From: Roseiarcus sp963798015
GTDB lineage: Bacteria > Pseudomonadota > Alphaproteobacteria > Rhizobiales > Beijerinckiaceae
Reading direction: 5' to 3'
DNA: 64,000 nt
NCBI GenBank assembly: GCA_963798015.1
Contig: CAWCSA010000025.1
Coordinates: 182,382-246,381 of the forward strand
The notes below the pieces were generated by a model that did no database searches, was not told where the DNA came from, and saw only the letters and a program-made list of their open reading frames with translations. Shown here piece after piece: positions 1 through 8,145 of this stretch (position 1 is the first letter of the stretch; every line of letters begins with the position of its first letter). Position numbers and translations under genes: made by a program.

Positions 1-300
1 GTGTCGAGGATGCGAAATCCGACGGGATCGTCCTGAACGGTCTTATGCGCCTCGATGATATCGCGGAGATCGTGGATATCTGCGGGCGTCGCCTTTGCAG
101 TCGCTCTTCGCGCAATTTCAGTCTCGATGACTCTCCGACTATCGAAAGCGTCGGCGAAATTAGCTTTCGTCAAGGAGAGGTAGAAGTCGAGGGGCGCAAG
201 CAACGTCCGCGCATCAAGATCGCTGACATAAGCGCCGCCGCCGTGCAGGGAGTTGATGACCCCAAGCATTGAGAACGAGCGCCGTTTGCTGTCTGACCTC
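1..300 (-). pseudogene. GntR-family (FadR/FCD type) regulator, cut by the window edge, N-terminus broken
   Basis: Reading the minus strand gives a clear stretch from the end of a GntR winged helix (GVINSLHGGGAYVSDL) into an FCD ligand-binding domain (FDSRRVIETEIARRATAKA...). These proteins are small-metabolite-responsive repressors. The frame stays open up to about position 418, but it has no start codon before an internal ATG near 270. The recognition-helix region in this frame (around 280-330) no longer resembles a helix-turn-helix. I infer one or more indels in the DNA-binding half, or a sequencing error. The rest of the FCD domain lies beyond the left edge. The family is reasonably sure; the broken N-terminus is moderately sure. 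It could once have regulated the polyol operon that starts at 608. Confidence 0.6.
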
Positions 301-607
301 CATTCTGAATCGGACTTTCGGCCTAACGACGGCGATCCGCCCGAAGCAGGCGGTCGCCTCCTGTGTTTGACAAATCCTTTGGGCGGATTGTGGGAAACGT
401 CGCACCGCTTGATTGATGATCAAATGCGCGCCGCGCCACCTTTTGATGCGCTACGCTACGCCGCACGAACAAATTCGTATCAGTTCGTCGCAATCCAGTG
501 GCTAGTCCCGGCGAATGTGCCCGTCGTAATGTAACCATGGGGCCGAACGTCCCGCTGCAGCTCTCGGCGTCGTCGGAGCGATAAGATCAAAATGGAGGGA
601 ACGCGAT

Positions 608-1885
608 ATGAGGGTACGAGCTGCTTTGGCCGCCGCTGCCGGCGGCGCGCTGGTCCTGGCCGTCGGTCTTGCGAGAACCGCCAACGCGGAAGCCGTCTGC
701 AATCATGATTTACGCGTGCTGGCCCAGCCGCGGGACGGCCTGACGTTGCTTGAGAAATACAAGGACGAGTTCAAGGGTCTGTCAGGCGCGTCGTTCAACA
801 TCGACTATCTCAATGAGAACGATCGCCGAGCCAAGTCCCGCGCCGACGCGTCCACCGTTGGCAAATATAACGTCTATTACATCGACGAGGCCAATGTCGC
901 GCTGTTCGCGAAGTCCAATTGGGTCACGCCGCTGCTGGATTACTATCCGAAGGAATACGACTTCGCCGATTTTGATCCCGGCCGGCAGAAGGTCGCGACC
1001 TTCGAGGACAAGATCTATTTCGCGCCGCTGACCGGCGGCGGCGACCTGCTCGTCTACCGCAAGGATCTGCTTGAGAAGGCGGGCGTGAAGGTGCCGACGA
1101 CACTCGACGAGATGATCGCGGCTGTGAAAAAGCTGCACGACCCGGATCATGGCGTTTACGGGATCGCGCTGCGCGGCCAGCGCGGTTCGGGCGCAAACGT
1201 TTGGCGCTGGATGCCTTATTTCCGTGGCTTCGGCGGCAAGTGGTTTGACGGTAACACACCGACGTTCGACGGCGAGCCGGCGGTGAAGGCGACCGAGACC
1301 TATCTCGAGCTGTTCAAATATTCGCCGCCCGGCACCAAGACCGGCAGCTGGGACGAATCGACCGGCGCGTTCCTCTCCGGCGAGGTGGCGCTGCTCGTCG
1401 AATCGACGCCGCTCGCAGGCGAAGCGATCGATCCGAAACTGTCGAAGGTGGTTGGCAAGGTAGGCTACGCGCCGCCGCCCACGCCGCTGACCGGTGGTGG
1501 CTACGCGCACGGCCTCGCCATTGGCGCGAAGGCGAACAAGGACGATGCCGCGAAGAAATGCGCCGGCCTGTTCATCGCCTGGGCGACGTCTAAGGAGAAC
1601 GAGAAGCGCCGCCTCGACGACGGCGAGTTTGGTGAGCTCAACCGCACCAGCATCATGACCAGCGACGAGTTCAACCAGAAGTTCGGCGCCGATCTTGGCC
1701 AAGCGCTGGCCGAGACGGCCAAAGTAACGGCGGTTAATTTCTGGCAGGATCCCGAATGGCCGAACCTTGGCGACCATTGGGGCATTGAGCTCGAGGAACT
1801 CATCACCGGCACACGCACCGACATCAAAGGCTCGCTTGACGAGCTCAACACCTACGCGAAGGGACTTGTGACCAATCGCAAGTAG
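608..1885 (+). CDS. Periplasmic binding protein of a polyol/sugar ABC transporter (family 1)
   Basis: A 425-residue extracellular solute-binding protein. It opens with an Arg start, a hydrophobic Ala/Leu/Val stretch and an A-N-A cleavage-like site, typical of a Sec signal peptide of about 28 residues. The body has the usual SBP_bac_1 features: YRKDLLEKAGVKVPTTLDE near residue 155, a W-rich hinge, and the GEVALLVESTP segment. It resembles the SmoE/MtlE binding proteins for sorbitol and mannitol. A good ribosome site (GGAGGGA) precedes the ATG by about 9 bases. It is first in a six-gene plus-strand operon with two permeases, a polyol dehydrogenase, an ATPase and an AraC regulator, so a polyol ligand is likely. 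The exact ligand cannot be read from the sequence. Confidence 0.9.
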   Translation: MRVRAALAAAAGGALVLAVGLARTANAEAVCNHDLRVLAQPRDGLTLLEKYKDEFKGLSGASFNIDYLNENDRRAKSRADASTVGKYNVYYIDEANVALFAKSNWVTPLLDYYPKEYDFADFDPGRQKVATFEDKIYFAPLTGGGDLLVYRKDLLEKAGVKVPTTLDEMIAAVKKLHDPDHGVYGIALRGQRGSGANVWRWMPYFRGFGGKWFDGNTPTFDGEPAVKATETYLELFKYSPPGTKTGSWDESTGAFLSGEVALLVESTPLAGEAIDPKLSKVVGKVGYAPPPTPLTGGGYAHGLAIGAKANKDDAAKKCAGLFIAWATSKENEKRRLDDGEFGELNRTSIMTSDEFNQKFGADLGQALAETAKVTAVNFWQDPEWPNLGDHWGIELEELITGTRTDIKGSLDELNTYAKGLVTNRK

Positions 1886-1899
1886 CACCGGCTAAAACG

Positions 1900-1926
1900 G
1901 GCGCCTTCCGCGCTGCGGAGGGCGCC
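1900..1926 (+). terminator. GC-rich intercistronic hairpin after the binding-protein gene
   Basis: A 12-base stem (1900-1911 with 1915-1926, one G-T pair) and a 3-base loop lie 15 bases after the stop of the binding-protein gene and 32 bases before the first permease. No T-run follows. It therefore more likely limits readthrough or protects the 3' end of the highly expressed binding-protein message than acts as a full terminator (inference; common in such operons). Confidence 0.5.
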
Positions 1927-1957
1927 GCCTAAGTTCAAAGCGGTCGCCCCAACGCCT

Positions 1958-2833
1958 ATGAAAATTCGCACAACTCTGCCGATTGTCTTCACCGTGCCGA
2001 CCCTGGCGGTCCTCGCAATTCTGGCTTTCGTGCCGACGATCGACGCGATCAACATCGCTCTTCAAAACCGAGAGCTGAGCAATCCCGACAGCGTCTACGT
2101 CGGTTTCGCCAACTTCCGCGCCCTGGTCGACGATCCGCGCTTTCTCAATTCAGTTCGGGTCTCGATCGAATGGGAGATCCTCACCGTCGTCGCCACGATG
2201 GCAGTCGCGATCCCCCTCGCGGTTCTCATGTTCGAGGCGACGTCGCCGAAAGTGCGTAACGCGCTTTCCGTCTTGTTCATCGTGCCGGCGCTGTTGCCGC
2301 GCGTCTCGGCCGCCTTCGTCTGGCGCTTCGCGTTCCATCCGCTGTTCGGTCTGGCGGTCTACCCGCTGAAGCTCATCACCGGCCATCCGGTCGACCTGCT
2401 CGCAGACCCGCACACCGCCATGCTGGCAGTCGCGGTTGTCGACGTCTGGCAATGGGGCCTTTTGTTCTCGGTCGTCATCGTCAAGCTTCTGGAAACGCTG
2501 CCGCCTCAGCCGCTCGAAGCGGCGCGCCTCGATCATGCACGGACGTGGGAAGTTCACGCTTATGTCGCGCTGCCGATGCTGCGCGGGGCGCTGATCAGCC
2601 TCGTCTTCGTCAAGATGATCAAATCGCTGCGGGCCTTCGATCTGATCTACGTCATGACGCGTGGCGGCCCCGGTATCACGACGGAAACGCTAGACATGTA
2701 CGCCTTCTCGCAGGGCTTCATCGAATCGGGCCGCATCTCCTATGCGTCAAGCATGGCGGTGCTGATGATGATAGCGACCACTGTGGCCTTCACTGTTCTC
2801 TGGCGACGGGTGCAGCGGTGGCAGGAGGTCTGA
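1958..2833 (+). CDS. Sugar/polyol ABC permease, MalF/SmoF type
   Basis: A 291-residue inner-membrane permease with about six hydrophobic helices. The cytoplasmic EAA loop that docks on the ATPase is seen around residue 190 (EAARLDHARTWEVHAYVALP). The stretch FDLIYVMTRGGPGITTETLDMY is characteristic of MalF-like subunits. It follows the binding protein and overlaps the ribosome site of the second permease. It forms the channel heterodimer with the next gene product. The length is normal for polyol transporters, which lack the extra MalF periplasmic domain. Confidence 0.92.
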   Translation: MKIRTTLPIVFTVPTLAVLAILAFVPTIDAINIALQNRELSNPDSVYVGFANFRALVDDPRFLNSVRVSIEWEILTVVATMAVAIPLAVLMFEATSPKVRNALSVLFIVPALLPRVSAAFVWRFAFHPLFGLAVYPLKLITGHPVDLLADPHTAMLAVAVVDVWQWGLLFSVVIVKLLETLPPQPLEAARLDHARTWEVHAYVALPMLRGALISLVFVKMIKSLRAFDLIYVMTRGGPGITTETLDMYAFSQGFIESGRISYASSMAVLMMIATTVAFTVLWRRVQRWQEV

Positions 2834-2838
2834 GCCGA

Positions 2839-3639
2839 TTGGCGGCCCGCGCAATTATCGCGCTGGCCGCGGCGTCAGTGATCGTCCCGATCCTGTGGAC
2901 ATTGCTGAGCGGCTTCAAGAACCGCGTCGACATTGTGACGCCGACGCCGATGCTGTTTTTCACTCCGACGCTCGACAATTTTCTCTACGTGCTTGAGCGC
3001 GAGAGCGTGCGCGCGGGGCTCATCAACTCGATCATCGTATCCGGATGCTCGGTGCTGATCGGCGCAGCGCTTGGGCTTCCTCTGGCCTACGCCGTCGCGC
3101 GATATCCGATGCGCTTTGCCAAGGACATCCAGTTTTTCGTCTTGTCGCTGAGATTTCTTCCGCCAGTCGCGATCGCCATTCCGCTCATCGTCATCTGGCT
3201 CGACGTCGGTCTCTACGATACGCGCATCGCGCTCATCGTCACCTACAGCCTGCTGACGCTCGCAACCACCATCTGGCTTGCGATTCCTGCCTTCAGGCGC
3301 GTGCCGAACGAGATCGAGGAAGCGGCCTTCGTCGATGGCTACGGGCCTTACGCGATCTTCTTCCTTATCGCGCTGCCGATCGCTTGGAAGTCCCTTATCG
3401 GCGCCATAGTGTTCTCGTTTGTGCTTGTGTGGAACGAATTTCTTATCGCGCTGATGCTGACGACATCGGACGCCAAAACGCTGCCTGTCGTCGCCTCGGA
3501 GATGACTCAGCTCGGCCGAGACGTTCCCTGGGGTATTCTCAACGCTTCGGTTATTCTCTTGTCGCTGCCACCGCTCCTGTTCCTCGGCGTGCTGAGCAGC
3601 TTCTTGAGCTCCGCTCTCAAAACCAGAAATCAAGGATAG
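2839..3639 (+). CDS. Sugar/polyol ABC permease, MalG/SmoG type
   Basis: The second channel subunit, about 266 residues with six predicted helices. The EAA loop (EIEEAAFVDGYGPYAIF) sits near residue 165. The frame is open far upstream inside the first permease, so the start must be chosen. A TTG at 2839 lies 9 bases after a strong AGGAGGT (2823-2829) that sits inside the end of the first permease gene. A GTG at 2818 in the same frame is the alternative. Either choice means translation coupled to the preceding gene. It ends 4 bases before the dehydrogenase gene. Confidence 0.88.
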   Translation: MAARAIIALAAASVIVPILWTLLSGFKNRVDIVTPTPMLFFTPTLDNFLYVLERESVRAGLINSIIVSGCSVLIGAALGLPLAYAVARYPMRFAKDIQFFVLSLRFLPPVAIAIPLIVIWLDVGLYDTRIALIVTYSLLTLATTIWLAIPAFRRVPNEIEEAAFVDGYGPYAIFFLIALPIAWKSLIGAIVFSFVLVWNEFLIALMLTTSDAKTLPVVASEMTQLGRDVPWGILNASVILLSLPPLLFLGVLSSFLSSALKTRNQG

Positions 3640-3643
3640 TCCC

Positions 3644-4690
3644 ATGCGCGCGCTTGTTCTCGAACGGAAGCAAGTCCTATCTCTTCGCGACATCGACCTT
3701 CCCACGGCGCTCGGCCCGGACGATGTCCGCATCAAGCTACACACGGTCGGCGTCTGCGGCAGCGACGTGCATTACTATACGCACGGTGGAATTGGTTCTT
3801 ACATCGTCAAGAGCCCGATGGTGCTCGGACATGAAGCCTCGGGCACGGTGATCGAGGCAGGCGCCAACGTTCATTCGCTCAAAGTTGGCGATCGGGTTTG
3901 CATGGAGCCGGGCGTGCCAAACTTCCGCTCCAAGGCGACGCGGCTCGGCATTTACAATGTCGATCCCGAGGTGACCTTCTGGGCGACGCCGCCGGTTCAC
4001 GGCTGCCTCACGGGTTCGGTCGTCCATCCCGAGGCCTTCACCTTCAAGCTGCCCGACAACGTCACGTTCGAAGAGGGCGCGATGGTCGAACCCTTCGCTG
4101 TGGGCATGCAAGCGGCGACGCGGGCGCGCATCAAACCAGGCGACGTCGCGGTGGTGCTCGGCGCCGGCCCGATCGGCATCATGGTCGCTCTCGCGGCGCT
4201 GGCGGGGGGCTGCAGCAAGGTTCTGCTGAGCGACGTCCACCAGCCCAAGCTCGACATCGCCGGCCGCTATCCGGGAATTGTCCCGGTCAATATCACCAAA
4301 CATGATCTCCTTGATGCAGTGAAGAGCGAGACCGGCGCCTGGGGCGCCGACGTCGTGTTTGACGCGAGCGGCGCGGCCAGGGCGATCGAAGGGTCGGTAA
4401 GCCTCGCCTGCCCCGCGGGCGCAATCGTGCTTGTGGGCATTCCCGTCGACCCGGTCGCCTTCAACATTCCTGGCGCGATGGGCAAGGAATTGCGGATCGA
4501 GACGGTCTTCCGCTACGCCAATATGTACGAGCGCGCGCTGAACCTTATCGGCTCCGGCAAGGTCGACCTCAAACCGCTCATCTCCTCGACCTTCGATTTT
4601 GAGCGCTCGATCGAGGCGTTTGAGCGCGCAGCGGAAGGGCGTCCCGCCGACGTCAAGTTGCAGATCGACATGACAAAAGCTGTCGCCTGA
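3644..4690 (+). CDS. Zinc-type polyol dehydrogenase (sorbitol/xylitol dehydrogenase-like)
   Basis: A 348-residue medium-chain dehydrogenase that would oxidise a polyol to a ketose with NAD. Catalytic-zinc ligands are visible: Cys in GVCGSD, His-Glu in GHEASG and the later Glu in VEPFAVG. The nucleotide fold shows GAGPIGIM. The run GVCGSDVHYYTHGGIG is typical of xylitol and sorbitol dehydrogenases. The four cysteines of the usual structural-zinc loop are missing; the loop after EPGVP reads NFRSKATRLG. It probably lacks structural zinc, as mammalian sorbitol dehydrogenase does. It lies between permease and ATPase genes in the same operon, so its substrate should be the transported polyol. Confidence 0.9.
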   Translation: MRALVLERKQVLSLRDIDLPTALGPDDVRIKLHTVGVCGSDVHYYTHGGIGSYIVKSPMVLGHEASGTVIEAGANVHSLKVGDRVCMEPGVPNFRSKATRLGIYNVDPEVTFWATPPVHGCLTGSVVHPEAFTFKLPDNVTFEEGAMVEPFAVGMQAATRARIKPGDVAVVLGAGPIGIMVALAALAGGCSKVLLSDVHQPKLDIAGRYPGIVPVNITKHDLLDAVKSETGAWGADVVFDASGAARAIEGSVSLACPAGAIVLVGIPVDPVAFNIPGAMGKELRIETVFRYANMYERALNLIGSGKVDLKPLISSTFDFERSIEAFERAAEGRPADVKLQIDMTKAVA

Positions 4691-4694
4691 ACCG

Positions 4695-5783
4695 ATGGCC
4701 GAGCTGTCGTTCCGCAACATCTCGAAAAGCTACGGCGACGTCGAGGTTGTCGCCGGTTTCAACCTCGAGGTGAGGAATCACGAGTTTATCGTCTTTCTCG
4801 GCCCATCCGGCTGCGGAAAGTCAACGATCCTGCGCATGATCGCGGGGCTCGAGGAGATTAGCGGCGGCGAGCTGAAGATCGACGGGCAGGTGGTCAACCA
4901 GCTCTCGCCGCGCGAGCGCAACATTGCCATGGTGTTTCAGAATTACGCGCTCTATCCGCATATGTCAGTGCGCGACAACATCGCGTTCGGCCTCAAGCGC
5001 ATGAAGATCGCGCCCGACGAGATCGACCGCCGCATCAAGGCAGCGGCCGCGACGCTGGGACTCGACCAGTTCCTCGACCGCAAGTCGACCGCGCTTTCGG
5101 GCGGCCAGCAGCAGCGTGTCGCGATCGCTCGCGCCATCGTCAAGACCCCCGGTGTGTTTCTGTTCGACGAACCGCTCTCGAACCTCGACGCCAAGCTGCG
5201 CAACCATATGCGCGTCGAGATCGCCAGATTGCATCAGCAACTCAAAACGACGACAGTCTATGTCACCCATGACCAGCTCGAGGCGATGACGCTCGCCGAT
5301 CGCATTGTCCTTCTGCGCAACGGCCTGATCGAACAGGTTGGCACGCCACGCGAAATCTTCGACCGGCCGAACAGTGAATTCGTCGCCGCATTCATCGGCA
5401 CGCCGGCAATGAACTTCTTTGAAGTCGACGCGAACAGGGGCGAACTGAACGCGGCGGGCCGCAATGCGCCAGCGCTCGTCATTGATCGCGAACGCTTCGA
5501 CCTTGACGGCTCGAAGACGATCGTCGCCGGGGTTCGGCCCGCTCACTTTCGCGCCGCGAGTCCTTCCGAGACCGTTAATGTCATCGACGGCGATGTCGAT
5601 CTCATCGAGTTCCTTGGCAATGACGCCCTGATCAATTTCAAATATGCAGGCGTCGAGATCGGCGTTCTGCTACCGGCACAACAATGTCCCGCGGTCGGCG
5701 ATCATGTACGGATGACGTTCGCGGATGATAACCTTCACGTCTTCGACAAGGAGACCGGTCGCTCGCTGGCGCGGAGACAATAA
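4695..5783 (+). CDS. ABC transporter ATPase, MalK/UgpC/SmoK family
   Basis: A 362-residue ATPase that powers the two permeases. In order: Walker A GPSGCGKST (about residue 38), Q-loop FQNYALYPHM, signature LSGGQQQR, Walker B FLFDEPLSNLD, H-loop VTHDQ, then a C-terminal TOBE/regulatory domain of about 120 residues. Length and layout are those of carbohydrate importers of the CUT1 class. It starts 4 bases after the dehydrogenase stop and is followed 11 bases later by the AraC regulator. No anomaly is seen. Confidence 0.95.
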   Translation: MAELSFRNISKSYGDVEVVAGFNLEVRNHEFIVFLGPSGCGKSTILRMIAGLEEISGGELKIDGQVVNQLSPRERNIAMVFQNYALYPHMSVRDNIAFGLKRMKIAPDEIDRRIKAAAATLGLDQFLDRKSTALSGGQQQRVAIARAIVKTPGVFLFDEPLSNLDAKLRNHMRVEIARLHQQLKTTTVYVTHDQLEAMTLADRIVLLRNGLIEQVGTPREIFDRPNSEFVAAFIGTPAMNFFEVDANRGELNAAGRNAPALVIDRERFDLDGSKTIVAGVRPAHFRAASPSETVNVIDGDVDLIEFLGNDALINFKYAGVEIGVLLPAQQCPAVGDHVRMTFADDNLHVFDKETGRSLARRQ

Positions 5784-5794
5784 GGGGATGAGAC

Positions 5795-6703
5795 ATGGCG
5801 CGGAAGAAGGGCGCGGCCCGACCGCCGAATTTCGAATCGATTGTGACCGATCCTTCGCAGTCGTTCAAATGGCATCAGCACGATTGTCCGAGCAACATCG
5901 CCCGCTGGAACTATCATCCCGAATATGAAATTCACCTCATCACCCGCTCGCACGGACGGCAGTTCGTCGGCGACTATATCGGCGAGTTCAGCCCGGGCAA
6001 TCTCGTGCTTGCGGGCTCTAATCTGCCGCACAATTGGATGAGCGATCTCAAGCCCGGCGAGGTGATCGAAGGGCGGGATATGGTCGTTCAGTTCTGCCCC
6101 GACCTGTTGCGGTCACGGGCCGACGTCTTTCCCGAGCTCGCCGACCTTGAGCCGTTCCTGACGGACGCCTTGAGGGGCTTCGAGTTCTTCGGTGACGCCG
6201 CGCGGCGCGGCGCCGGTCTCATGCGGCGTATCGGCGCGACGCGTGGATTTCAGCGGCTTGCGCTGTTTTTTGAGCTCGTCGATTTGCTGGCGCGCACGCC
6301 TGAGAAGAAGATCCTTGCTTCCCCCGACTATGCGCCCACCCTCGATAAGGAGACGCTCGGCGTTGTGCATGACGTCATCTCATATATCGTCAACAATCTT
6401 TCCGGGACCGTCAGAATGTCGGAGGCGGCCGCGATCGCCGGGATGACGCAATCGACCTTTTCTCGCTTCTTCAAGAAGAACACCGGCGCCAATTTCGTCG
6501 ACTATTCACGAAAACTGCGCATCGGCCGCGCCTGCAAGCTGCTCTCGGACACCCGACGCCCGGTCACCGACATCTGCTTCGAGGTTGGCTACGCTAATAT
6601 ATCGAACTTCAACCGCCACTTTCGCAAGGAACGCGGCGTGACGCCTTCACAATACAAGCGGCTTGCGAATCTGCGCGCAGCGCCAGCTTCGCTTTCCGCC
6701 TGA
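5795..6703 (+). CDS. AraC-family transcriptional regulator of the polyol operon
   Basis: A 302-residue regulator. The N-terminal half is a cupin-like sensor (WNYHPEYEIHLITRSHGRQFVGD, then a proline/His segment). The last 100 residues hold the double helix-turn-helix of AraC/XylS proteins (FSRFFKKNTGANFVDY and ITDICFEVGYANISNFNRHF-type motifs). It is the last gene of the polyol operon, so it probably senses the imported polyol or its product and controls the 608 promoter (inference from position). The start ATG at 5795 has GGGGATGAGAC upstream. Confidence 0.9.
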   Translation: MARKKGAARPPNFESIVTDPSQSFKWHQHDCPSNIARWNYHPEYEIHLITRSHGRQFVGDYIGEFSPGNLVLAGSNLPHNWMSDLKPGEVIEGRDMVVQFCPDLLRSRADVFPELADLEPFLTDALRGFEFFGDAARRGAGLMRRIGATRGFQRLALFFELVDLLARTPEKKILASPDYAPTLDKETLGVVHDVISYIVNNLSGTVRMSEAAAIAGMTQSTFSRFFKKNTGANFVDYSRKLRIGRACKLLSDTRRPVTDICFEVGYANISNFNRHFRKERGVTPSQYKRLANLRAAPASLSA

Positions 6704-6828
6704 GCCTCTTGTTTGGAGCGGAATGCAAAAAATAGCCCCGTCGGAAGGACGCTGAATACGAAATGAGAAGCCGCGCCGAGCATCGCGCACTTGTCGTGCC
6801 GATGCAGATGACGGCTGAACCGCGTGAG

Positions 6829-6975
6829 ACGCGCCTCGGGGTCAGTCTCATCGGCCGCAACGGCGTGGGAAAGACCGGCACGATAATCCTTTTCGTGGAA
6901 CAGAATCTCGACACCATTCTCGCTTTGAGCGACCGCTTCTACGTCATGGAGAAAGGCCGGTTGCCGCCGTCCCGG
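6829..6975 (+). pseudogene. Internally deleted remnant of a LivF/UrtE-type ABC ATPase
   Basis: In one plus-strand frame a Walker A (GRNGVGKT) is followed almost directly by the region normally found 130 residues later in LivF/UrtE proteins (ILFVEQNLDTILALSDRFYVMEKGR, containing the H-loop). The intervening Q-loop, signature and Walker B are absent. The flanking sequence reads as nonsense. This is a dead fragment left after a deletion. It is not a copy of the intact gene at 9733-10440 in the same orientation. Its family fits the neighbouring amide-type transporter, suggesting a second, lost cassette. Confidence 0.6.
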
Positions 6976-7037
6976 AAGGCGGGGTCAATGCAGACGCGGT
7001 CCGCCGCGGTCTCATGCTCTGACGCCGCCGAAGAACG

Positions 7038-8033
7038 CTACTTCCTCAGCACAGTTTGGGGCGACATCCCGAACGTCCGCTTAAAGCTTCGGCTGAAATG
7101 GCCAAGATCACTGAAGCCGTGCGCAAAGGCCGCGTCTGTGACGGAGCGAACCTCGCCCTGCATAAGAGCTATGCGGCTCGCTTCGAGCCTCTCCGACCAT
7201 ACCCAGCGCATGGGGGTTGCGCCGAGCGTGCTGAAGAGGCGGTTTAGGCTTCGCACAGACATTGCGCCCGCGGCGGCGAGCGCCTCAGGCCTAAGTTCCG
7301 GGTCATCGAGATTCGCACGCGCAAACCGCATGACTCGCTCTAAAGGCCGAGACGTTTGCACCTCGGGCAAGCCGTCTCGTTCCAGGTCGCAAATAGAAGC
7401 AAGAAGTTCAACGACGGCGTTCGACAGCCTTTTCGCTATCGAGGGACCAGGCTCCCGAGAGAGTTCGATGTTCAGACAGCGCGTTAGCAGCTCGCTCAAG
7501 ATCGACGACAGCGGATTGCTGCAATCGATTTTGCGCGCCAGAAAGTCGGCTGGCCGGTCGAGCTTCAATTCGAGAAGCCGCCTCGGCACTTTAACCAATT
7601 GAGTTCTTGCCCGCAGCGCATAGTCGAATGTGGCGGCGGTATCATAGATCACAAGGTCGCCCGGACCGAGCCGCGCGGAACGGCCCAACTGAGTGAGCTC
7701 GCCCGCCCCCTGCTGGATGAGACTGACGATGAAGACATCCTGGCCGTCGTTTTGGATGTGGCGAGCGGTCCGCGACCAGAAATGCAAGGGCGCGTCCAGC
7801 TCGGCGACGACAAGAGGCCCCAGCTCGCCGCTCGTTAGACTTCCTGAAAATTCGTCGTCAACGACATCCGTCTCCGCCGACGCGGAAACGTACTTCTTGC
7901 AAACGACCTCTTGCCAGAACTCCAAGCGCTCGGACGGTTTTTTATCGAAGGTCGTTAAACTCTGCTTCACCCAGCCGCGCCTCGGGTCGTGCGACGTTCC
8001 ACGCGGACGTGACGTCCGTCTGAGGGTAAGCAA
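7038..8033 (-). CDS. AraC-family regulator with an AraC-binding-like N-domain
   Basis: Up to 331 residues. The N-terminal two thirds match the AraC-binding-like domain of regulators such as FeaR (EFWQEVVCKKYV..., then DLVIYDTAATFDYALR). The C-terminal 100 residues are a double helix-turn-helix ending AAFAHGFSDLGHFSRSFKRTFGMSP. A GTG about 21 codons in (near 7970, before KQSLTTFDKKPSER) is an equally likely start. It lies on the same strand and downstream of the first amidase, so it is a candidate activator of the amide uptake cassette (inference). Confidence 0.85.
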   Translation of the reverse strand: MLTLRRTSRPRGTSHDPRRGWVKQSLTTFDKKPSERLEFWQEVVCKKYVSASAETDVVDDEFSGSLTSGELGPLVVAELDAPLHFWSRTARHIQNDGQDVFIVSLIQQGAGELTQLGRSARLGPGDLVIYDTAATFDYALRARTQLVKVPRRLLELKLDRPADFLARKIDCSNPLSSILSELLTRCLNIELSREPGPSIAKRLSNAVVELLASICDLERDGLPEVQTSRPLERVMRFARANLDDPELRPEALAAAGAMSVRSLNRLFSTLGATPMRWVWSERLEASRIALMQGEVRSVTDAAFAHGFSDLGHFSRSFKRTFGMSPQTVLRK

Positions 8034-8145
8034 ACGCTATGCCACGACCCTGCGCAACGGGGCTGAGTGATGGAAGCTCCTAAGAACGCCAATGTGGCGT
8101 CGGCAATTGGGGCGACGGCCCCCCATCCGTAAGGGATCGAGGGCG

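Noticed and set aside
782..1888. 368-residue minus-strand frame opposite the polyol binding protein
   Set aside because: It is a high-GC antisense shadow. The plus-strand gene has a signal peptide, ribosome site and family motifs.
6763..7602. A 279-residue plus-strand frame covering the LivF remnant and running through the AraC gene
   Set aside because: Only its first 70 codons match a protein family. The rest is the antisense of the clearly coding AraC gene at 7038-8033.
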